A DNA stretch of 64,000 bases from Symsagittifera roscoffensis (lineage: Eukaryota; Xenacoelomorpha; Acoela; Convolutidae), in the NCBI RefSeq assembly GCF_963678635.1, contig NC_087064.1, forward strand, positions 47,971,346 to 48,035,345, in the 5' to 3' direction. Numbering within the stretch: the stretch's first letter is position 1; each line of letters begins with the position of its first letter. Under the pieces are notes generated by a model. It searched no databases. It had not been told where the DNA came from and worked only from the letters and a program-made list of their open reading frames with translations. Both the position numbers and the translations under genes were made by a program. Positions 56,480-64,000 of the stretch are shown piece after piece.

Positions 56480-56605
56480 AAACCGTTCAAAAACCGCTCA
56501 AACCGCTCAATTTGAAGCAAAATTTTGAGCGAAATTGTCTAAAAAAACCGCTCAAACCGCTCAAATCTCGCTTCAAATTAGGTGAAAAATCTCGACTCGG
56601 GGAAG
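56480..56605 (+). repeat. Partial GAGCGG/CCGCTC foldback element, copy 3
   Basis: CCGCTCAAACCGCTCAA units and TTTTGAGCG occur, followed by AAAATCTCGACTCGGGG, a variant of the flanking box of the other two copies. Confidence 0.6.
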
Positions 56606-57399
56606 CAGCGTTTTTTACCTTTCTCATTAAAATTTTACAATTTTTTACTCTGTTTTCTTCTACTCGATGTATGGTGGGAACATTCAGAGTTTTTCCCTGC
56701 TACACGAACAGTCTTGTACGCATTTGAGCTCCGAACAACAATATCTTTCAGATTGTTTAAAAAGTGTTCATCAACAACACTTCGCTTAAAAGTCGTTAAT
56801 TGACTAACAAAAACGCCCCAAGCGTCAATTTTCCGTATTTCAAAGTCAGAAAAACAAGTTAGTAGCAGTTATGTGCTTACTGACTTGAAGATTCAGTTTG
56901 AAGGAAAGTGCGGAAAATTTACAATTCGGGTGATTTTTTTAATGAGTCATTTTTTGAGTTTTTAACTAAGTGTTTTTGACGAAAGTTTTTTAAACAATCT
57001 GAAATATTTTGTTGTTTGGAGCTCGAATGTATACAAGACTGATCCAATGGCAGGGCGAAGCCAATTATTTTTAACTGGTCTCGAATATTTTTTTGTTCAA
57101 ACAACATTTGAAAAGTTACAAAATTTGAACAGCCAATTATCAAATACAAAAAAGCTAACAATTGAGTAGATTTATATTGACCAACTATTATGTAGGCCAC
57201 AGTAGGCCACTCGTGGGACAATCATGAGTGCAGACAACTTGTCACGTTTGAAGAATTTGCGTATTGGAACTACCAAAGTTTTATTTGCACAGCGATGCCA
57301 TCCGAATTTTTGTCTAATGCAAGCATGCTTGCTTTGCAGTATAACGATATGCGGATCGTTACTCACACGCTGTCAATATGATAAAATTGGTCTGAACTA

Positions 57400-57960
57400 T
57401 AAAAAATCACACTAAGCATATATATTCCTCAGTTTCTTCGAAAGTTGGAACAAAAACATCAGTTTGACTGATTTGACAAAAACTTGAGACAACTAACGCT
57501 CGATAATTTGCGTCCTTATAACACGCGTAAGCGAAGGTTGAGTTAAGTTTAAAAATTAAATAAAGACTGCTCGTATACCAGGGTGAAGCCCTGAATGTTC
57601 CCACAGCACTTCAAGCCGAATTGAAAAATGGGACATTGACAAAAAATGAAAAAAAAATGCACCCCACATTCTTAAGTAAGCAAGCTACAAAGGGATGCAT
57701 TTAGCGTCTCATATTCTCCTAATAAAAACACAATATTTCACATTTGAAGGCAATAATAATGCATTATCCCAAACTGGCCAAATTACTAAAAATCAAACCC
57801 GCATAACATTACTAAAAGTAAACCAGGTTAAATATGCTTTTAAATTTACACGCCGGGCAACAACTTTCGTCAAAAAGGGTTAGTTAAAAAGTCGAAGTTA
57901 AGAAAAACTAATCCAAGCAAAATATTCTTTTTTTTTTCTTCAAAGTCGGAACAATTAGAG
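57400..57960. repeat. Diverged copy of the foldback family seen at 17262-18290
   Basis: Shared signatures are GAAAGTTGGAACAAAAA near 57439, AACGCGTAAGCG-like DNA near 57525, CTGAATGTTCCCAC near 57592 and AAAGTCGGAACAA near 57942. No ORF. Confidence 0.55.
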
Positions 57961-59981
57961 ACGCTAAACACGTCTTTTTGTAATTCACAAAGCTGGTGGG
58001 AGAATAAAAAGAGCAAAAAACATGCAAAGAAAACATTTTTTTTCTGTAAGAAGTTTCAACCAACCTTTGTCGAACGGCCTCGAGGTTTAGTCGGAGTTTT
58101 TCTCTGATATACAAGCAGTCAAACGAAATCGAATTTCTCAATGCGTATTTCAACAGAAGCACAGAAATATCTAAAAGTTAGAAAGTTTTTGTCTAAGATG
58201 ATGGAAAGCGTTTCAAGCCGACAAACAATTTTAAACAAAAAGATGCATTTTTTTTCTCACATACTTTGACAAAGTAACCTTGAATAAACAAAAAACAAAA
58301 ATTCTTCAGAAAAAAAATAGTTACAAAAATATTTATGAGACGAATAATTAGAAAACATTATTGCAGTATTTAAAATGCCATTGAAAGGTTTTTTTCGTTA
58401 CTTTGCTGGTACGGAAGACAGTGTTTTTGATGCCCCAGAGCTTGAATGGCCTGCAGCCTGAAAAAATCGAGGTAACATGGAGCAAGCTACCCCGATGTTA
58501 ATTGCAATGATTTTTCGTAATATGCACTTATCAGGTTGTTTTTTTCTTTATAGAAGAACTCCTCTAACTTCCTAAAGACCTCTAGTTCCTCAAACACCTG
58601 TTTTGAAGTTGAACATTTTATACTGGTTCTACGTGTCTGTTAAGTTTTCAAGGTTGTTTTTTACGTCACACTAACTGTTATTGAGCGGTTTTTGAAACCT
58701 AAATTGTTCCCTCTATCTCCGTCAAAAATATTGTGTTACTTTAAATGTTTATTGAAATAGTGTGTATCGATGTTTGTAACTTTTTAAATTGGTTGACCCA
58801 AAACTTTTGGATGCTCCAGCTATCCATTTTATGAACACAGCTCAAGGCGCAACCGTTTTAACTCAATTAAACGATTCTTCATATGACAGGCAGTAATAGA
58901 TTCAATCATTTACGCAGATCAACAAACTTCAATCAAATAGAAGGATGTCCGGTTGCTGTGAAAGTAGCACGGGAAGTTTCGATCACAATGATAGCAAAAC
59001 TAAAAAAAAACAGTACTTCTTTGTTTTGCCCATTTTTATAAATTTTGTCGTCTTCTGTGCGTGGCGTGATGAGAGGATGCATCTTTGCTAGCCATAGTAA
59101 ATAGGGCGCATTCCACATTATTTTTTTTCAAAAAAAGAGAAAAAAAAACAGATTCAACACAGAAGCGACGCTAATCTTTGCACCACTTGCAATACAACTA
59201 GTATAGTATTAAAACAGCAAGACGCTCAAAAACTATCAAGAAGAACTTTGAACATTGTTGCCCTTGAAAAAGGAACTAAAAAACTAAAACACGAAAACAT
59301 TTTTTGTTAAAAATTATTAAAAATGTATGAAGTGGTCCGAGAGGGGTTGATTTTGAGCACTCAAAAGTTTGAGGCCGAAGTCTTAACAATGTCATAAATA
59401 CTATCGGCAGTTTGTAGGAAACAAGTTATTGGGTAAATAAGCCGACAGACAATCAGCTGAAAATCAACTTAAGATGCTAGGCAAAATCTTAGTGAAAAAA
59501 TCGTGTACAGACCAAATAGAATGCAAAATCAGCATCGGAAAAAATGTAACAACTGGTAACCAAGCGGAAATACCAGAGCAGAAACGAATCATAAAAATAA
59601 TTCAAAGAATCTACACAAATGGAAAAAAAACTAAATCCCCCTTCCCCTCAGAACATATATTTGCACAAAAAATTTTTTGGTCATAAAACATAAAAGGTCA
59701 CCAAGTAGATATCAAACAAGTCGAAAACCATTAAGTCAAAAAAGCCAAAAAAAGATAAAAAAACGAAATTTCAACAAATCGAGTTGGCAAAGTTAAAATC
59801 AACGTAAAAAGCAAAATTCGTTTGAGCCGGATGTTTAAAATCTTTGAAAATTGAATGCGTTTTCAATGAAAATTTTGTACAACGAAAAAAAAAAACAGTT
59901 TTTACATGTGGCAATTAAACGGTCAATTTATAAACATAAATATTAACTCCACAAATTCATTTGGAACAAAATTTTTTGTTT
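57961..59981. other. Intergenic DNA, nothing recognised
   Basis: About 2 kb of AT-rich DNA. Only short open frames without motifs (for example 58933-59118 minus and 59474-59686 plus). No repeat shared with the rest of the window was noticed. Confidence 0.4.
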
Positions 59982-60019
59982 AAAAAAAACAGATCCTGGT
60001 AGCAGGATCTGTTTTTTTT
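59982..60019. repeat. Perfect 17-bp hairpin
   Basis: AAAAAAAACAGATCCTG and its exact complement flank the four-base loop GTAG. On the plus strand it ends in T8. It may be a MITE end or a chance hairpin. Confidence 0.7.
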
Positions 60020-60021
60020 GT

Positions 60022-60225
60022 TTAAATTTCAAACTCAGGACATTTGCCATCCCATTTAATTTCGTTACCTCTATCTAGGCTAAGTGTGCAGGAGAAACTA
60101 AGGAACGTGAATTCATTTTGAATCACACCAGAAGATGAGTGCAGGTGAGTCCTGTGACGTACTTTATTACGAGAAAAAAGTCTGGTACCGCAAGGATAAA
60201 CATACCCATATACAAAAAAATTCAA
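60022..60225 (-). CDS. Possible coding segment (67 codons, hypothetical)
   Basis: The minus-strand open frame has mixed, protein-like composition with three Cys, including SCTLSLDRG and KCPEFEI at the C-terminus, and a stop at 60022. It lies only three bases from the hairpin at 59982-60019. There is no recognised family and no splice evidence. Could be the end of a secreted-protein gene or chance. Confidence 0.22.
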   Translation of the reverse strand: MNFFVYGYVYPCGTRLFSRNKVRHRTHLHSSSGVIQNEFTFLSFSCTLSLDRGNEIKWDGKCPEFEI

Positions 60226-61012
60226 CAGTTTTAAGTTTTTTATAGAAAACCTGATTTCTAAGAAGGCGATAGAAAATTTCGTAAGCTAATTTTCTGGAGT
60301 AATACGAAATTTCACCGCTCAAAAGAAATCTTTCTACTAGTAGCCTGTTCGCTCACTCTATTCTCTCGAAAACAGACTATAAGGCAAATTGAAAAACCAC
60401 TTTTATTCGATATTGAGAAAAGTTTTCAGATTTTTGTAATGTTTAGTTTGCATCACGACTGAAAGGAATTAAATTTGACATATCACTTGAATCATTTCAA
60501 TGATTAGCGCTACTTGATTTTGCGTGGAAAAAAATGAAAAGTTTTCTAGAAAAGTGAAGCACACCCGAAGACAACGTTCCTCCCCACTCTCAGAATACAA
60601 CAAGGAGTATAAACTAAAGCAATACAAAAAAGAGGCGTTACAATAATCAATACTCTACTGACCGACACGCACGCAACAACTATCAGCCTTGATTCCATTA
60701 TCAGTAATTGTACTGAAACTTGTCCGGTTCTTCAATTAGATGGGCCTCCATAATTTCACCAGCCTCTGTTTGATTGATGAACACGGCTAAATGTGTGATT
60801 ACGATTAAGAGTTCATATCTCTCTTTTTATTCACAAGTGCAAACATCAACTACGAGATGTATATCTTAGCAATTCAAGCCGCAGTATTCTCATGATTATT
60901 TTCCTTATACAGGAATGTAAAACATTCGTTAATTAGTCTCTTTTCTAAATTGTGTTTCATAATTATTAAGGTACTTCTTGCAAAAACCATTGCAACCAAT
61001 CTGAAACTAGAA
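60226..61012. other. Intergenic DNA, nothing recognised
   Basis: No gene supported. An upstream extension of the next open frame (from 60950) is hydrophobic and probably noncoding. Confidence 0.35.
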
Positions 61013-61264
61013 ATGGATGATTCAAGTTTTGAAAAAGATGAAGCTGTATCTGAAGCATGGCTTAACGGTTTATGGTCTGTGAGTGATCCTGTAAATGAGA
61101 GATCTTTTTACGAGGAGACTTCGTCCTTTTACGAAGATGCAATGATCGAGCTGGAATGGAAAGCACCTGAGCTCAGTATGGTTACTCTGGAAAACTACGA
61201 AAAGGAATCAGGTATGCTGTCAAGACCTGTTGTCAAGGTTGAAAACAATTCCAAGGTGAACTGA
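61013..61264 (+). CDS. Possible acidic host protein or exon (83 codons, hypothetical)
   Basis: ATGGATGATTCAAG opens an acidic, aromatic-containing sequence (for example EAWLNGLWSVSDP and MIELEWKAPELS) with codon use and GC content unlike the surrounding AT-rich DNA. CAG/GTATGC at 61209-61214 is a plausible splice donor, so the exon may end at 61211 and not at the TGA (61262-61264). No family recognised; a first exon of a host gene is the best guess. Confidence 0.35.
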   Translation: MDDSSFEKDEAVSEAWLNGLWSVSDPVNERSFYEETSSFYEDAMIELEWKAPELSMVTLENYEKESGMLSRPVVKVENNSKVN

Positions 61265-61332
61265 AACTTGACATACATGAAAACAGGCGAGTGGTGATGA
61301 AGGGATTGCGTCTCCGCCTCTCAATCAAAAGG

Positions 61333-61550
61333 TCGCCCGGGTTGACCTCCATAGACCGAAAATGCTAATCATACAATTCCTTAAACTAATTATTCATACA
61401 TTTGCTAAAATGGTTTCAAAGAACTTTTTTCTTGTTTTGGCATAAAATTCAGTTTATAGTACTTTATAAAAAAGAAAACCTTTTTGTGGAAAAAATGCTA
61501 ATATTACAATTTAAATACATGGAAATTGTATGACTAGCATTTTTTTGATG
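61333..61550 (+). repeat. Dispersed GTTGACCTCCATA repeat, copy c
   Basis: GGGTTGACCTCCATAGACCG and AAAATGCTAATCATACAATTCC open the unit. An imperfect hairpin with AAAAAATGCTA...TAGCATTTTTT lies at about 61490-61546, as in copy b. Confidence 0.65.
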
Positions 61551-61854
61551 ACGACAACAAAAAATTTTTCCAAGTAATACTGAAATTTTCCCAACATTTT
61601 TTTTGATTTTTTTTAAACCGCAAATCGAATTTTGTACTCAAACAAACATTTTCAGAAAAAATTGCATGCACAATTTATTTTTTTGTGTGTATAACGTAGT
61701 CCTGGAAACACAAATTAGAATTTTTCCTTTTCTCCTTATAATTTTTTTTAAAAAACAATAAAAATTTCTATTTTTTTGTATGGCATGTTCATGTTTGCCT
61801 TGATCAAGGTCTGATAATTAAAAAATTAAAAATTTGAAGAAAACGTCTTGTATC
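61551..61854. other. AT-rich DNA, nothing recognised
   Basis: Poly-A/poly-T-rich sequence with no feature. Confidence 0.4.
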
Positions 61855-62370
61855 AGGGTGAAGCCCTGAATGTTTTTACTGCCTCAAGGGTCTTTTGAGC
61901 AGTAATAACATCAAACAAATTAAATGTAACAAATTTCATTTTTTTTTTAAACTGAATTGTTTGTGAAAACCATACCCACACGCCAGGTAAAGTACAAAGT
62001 GATAGATTTCGCTCCCACTGATAAATAAGCAAATAAGCTTTCTTATTATAGGCAAATAAGCTTTCTTTAACCAAATTGGAATTAATCTTAAGACGGGTTA
62101 AGTCTCCGCATAAGCGTTAATAGCGCGAAAGACATCGCGCGTTATTTGTCCCCTATTGACCAAAATGGCATTTTTATAGCCCCCATAACTTTGCAAAAAA
62201 TGATTAGAGGTACAATATTTTTTCGAATTTAAACTCAAGACAACAATACCTTTTGAATTATGTAAATTTTTCTGTCAAAAACGGCTAATTGAAATGTCGA
62301 AACTTGTCTGAAGAAAAAGAAACCCACCCCGAGTACAAATGCTCCGTTACTTTCGTTATGGGAGTCGGAA
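61855..62370 (+). repeat. Direct copy of the A-B part of the foldback family
   Basis: Colinear with 17430-17985, including ATAGATTTCGCTCC, AATAGCGCGAAA, ACAACAATACCTTTTGAAT and the end GTCGGAACAA. Confidence 0.75.
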
Positions 62371-62940
62371 CAAAAATAATCACCTTTGAAAATTTGGTGT
62401 CCTACGATTTATTTACAGCCAACTTAACACAGTACATTTACACAATTAGTCATTTGACTACAAAACAATTATATCCATAACAGTTTAACTCCTATTTTCC
62501 AGTTTAGCACCGCACATTTCAACACCTAGTCCTTTCACTTCTAAAATTAATGCTCTTTGAACTTTTTATCTGTAATCTAATCACAACAAAGTTCATTCTG
62601 CAATTACCGCACGCAGCATATTGAAAAACTTCCTAAATTGACGCTTCCTAAACTACTTATGATTACTAAAAAACCTGCATGTGCTAATTCATAACAATTT
62701 GACGCAAAGTTTCCGACAAGTATAAATTTCTTACAATCACTTTATACTGTGGTCAAGTGATAAGCAAACGCAAACACACAAAAAAAACAAATTATGGTTG
62801 AGTTTTCTTTCGAATTCACAGTTTCATCTAAAAGCTCGCCAATTTTTTATAGCGTCTAGCCACAATTTTTTTTCCAAGCGAACTAATAAGTTTACCGGGA
62901 ACTGGATTTGCTCAAAAAATTTTAAACGCAAAAATGGCGA
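62371..62940. other. Intergenic DNA, nothing recognised
   Basis: AT-rich DNA between the foldback-family repeat and the transposase fragment; possible 5' noncoding part of the MULE-like element. Confidence 0.35.
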
Positions 62941-64000
62941 GCGTCTGCCATAACTGAAAATAACGAATTGATCGAGACGCGTGGAGAGCATAACAATGAC
63001 ATTACAGCGCGAAAATCGGGTGCCCGAAATGTCATCAAGCTTTCAAAAGATCTCAGCGAAACTCATACACCGATTGTTGCAGCTGTCAGTGCGATTTTGC
63101 CAGTGACAAATGTTTTGGCTATTCAGTTTGCCCTCCCAATAAAAGACAAACTGATCCAAACGGCTGCCCGCAGACGTAAGCGGCTAGATGTAAATATGCC
63201 ACCCATCCCCATTGCCCAAAAATTTGAGATTCCCGAGATTTTTGAAAATTTTCTCTGGTATGACAGTGGATCAAACGATCTCGAGCGAATAAAATTGTGT
63301 GGTTACCCCAAAAATCTGAGCGTTCTGGGAAATCATTTTTCTGCTTAGCCGATGGAACTTCTAAAATTACTCCGAAAACGTTCTATCAGCTATACTATAT
63401 TCATGTTAGTGTATCTGGCATTGCACCAGCTTGCATGTACGCCTTCCGTCCCAAAAAAAACAGAAAAATAACAATAGCTTTTTGTAGGCGTTTTATTTGA
63501 TTTAGCACCCAACTACCGGCCTGAAAAATTTTTGTTAGATTTTGAGCGAGCTGCTCTTCAGTCATTCCGAAAAAAATCCCCGAACTCATTTATCGGGTTG
63601 TTTTTTCCATCTCTCCCAGAATTACCTGACAAAAAAAAAGAATTGGGCCTAAAAGTGGCCTACGAAATGAATCAAGTATCAGCGATGGCCTTAAATATGA
63701 TGATTTTCCTTGCATTTGAAAAAAAAGGTTGGCGTTTCCTATGACATGAAAAAAATTTGAGAAAATTGGCGAGTTGTGTCTGTACTTTGGCTCTGCTTAC
63801 ATAAAAAGCATGGTGCCAAACCGTGAAGTTTTATTCCCACCCTCCCTTTGTAACCAGCGAGTTGCGGCCGTGAGTGGTATTGCTAGAACAACAAATGCTG
63901 TTGAAGGGAGCCCTGTTTCAGCGGAGCCCACCCAAATATGTCGAAAAGTGTAGGCAGCCTGCAAAAAAACACCTACGGACAAAACTTAATTTTTTTTGAC
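62941..64000 (+). pseudogene. MULE-type transposase pseudogene, runs off the right edge
   Basis: Pieces in different frames follow the order of a Mutator-like (MULE domain) transposase as seen in FLYWCH-associated animal elements. A first open piece (62968-63348) holds YDSGSNDLERI. The next (63297-63500) has ADGTSKITPKTFYQLYYIH, matching the first catalytic Asp region. A third (about 63530-63744) has LDFERAALQSFRK and KELGLKVAYE, matching the second Asp region, with the expected CFFH motif degraded. Near 63890 a final piece has ARTTNAVEG. At least three frame changes or stops separate them, so it is inactive. Terminal inverted repeats are not visible within the window. Confidence 0.72.

Overview
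The window is animal-type eukaryotic DNA, AT-rich, dominated by mobile elements, with one 200-base assembly gap. The organism cannot be fixed from sequence alone. A tRNA-Arg(TCG)-like sequence, short introns with T-rich acceptors, and decayed non-LTR, BEL/Pao, MULE-like and Ty3/gypsy elements fit an invertebrate. A nematode is my weak guess.

The main content is two same-strand copies of one exceptionally large Ty3/gypsy-type LTR retrotransposon. Copy 2 (35354-54269, 18,916 bp) is complete. It has two 410-bp LTRs that look identical by eye, a 4-bp GTAA target duplication, a primer-binding site, a 1.25-kb leader, a basic 155-aa ORF, and a single fused 2,740-aa Gag-Pol ORF (CCHC, DSGA protease, YLDD reverse transcriptase, RNase H, HHCC and D,D35E integrase). 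Downstream is an unusual chain of further ORFs: a 76-aa and a 62-aa hydrophobic protein, a 378-codon Pro/Ser/Thr-rich ORF with no ATG at all, an 872-aa envelope-like glycoprotein, and a 602-aa-type protein of unknown function. Several junctions overlap stop and start as ATGA. Copy 1 (1-15615) runs off the left edge and lacks its 5' part. Its gag-pol and env are broken by stops and frameshifts, but the 62-aa, ATG-less and 602-aa ORFs are intact. Copy 2 has one single-base frameshift, in the last ORF.

Between the copies (15616-35353) are a 97-bp perfect inverted repeat enclosing a tRNA-like sequence, a foldback repeat, possible host exons (19.2-20.4 kb), a decayed non-LTR retrotransposon (20.6-23.8 kb) interrupted by the gap, a tRNA-like SINE fragment, a decayed BEL/Pao pol on the minus strand (26.5-28.4 kb), a 3-kb minisatellite of 29-bp units (29.7-32.7 kb), a tRNA-Arg-like gene, a C/G-rich tract and foldback elements.

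Right of copy 2 (54270-64000) are more copies of the same foldback and hairpin families, a convincing minus-strand host-like exon (55257-55434), two weaker candidate coding segments, and a MULE-type transposase pseudogene running off the right edge.

How the parts would work together (inference): Gag-Pol builds the particle and copies the RNA, the signal-peptide-bearing glycoprotein would give an enveloped, errantivirus-like life style, and the other 3' ORFs would be accessory factors expressed from one or few polycistronic RNAs.
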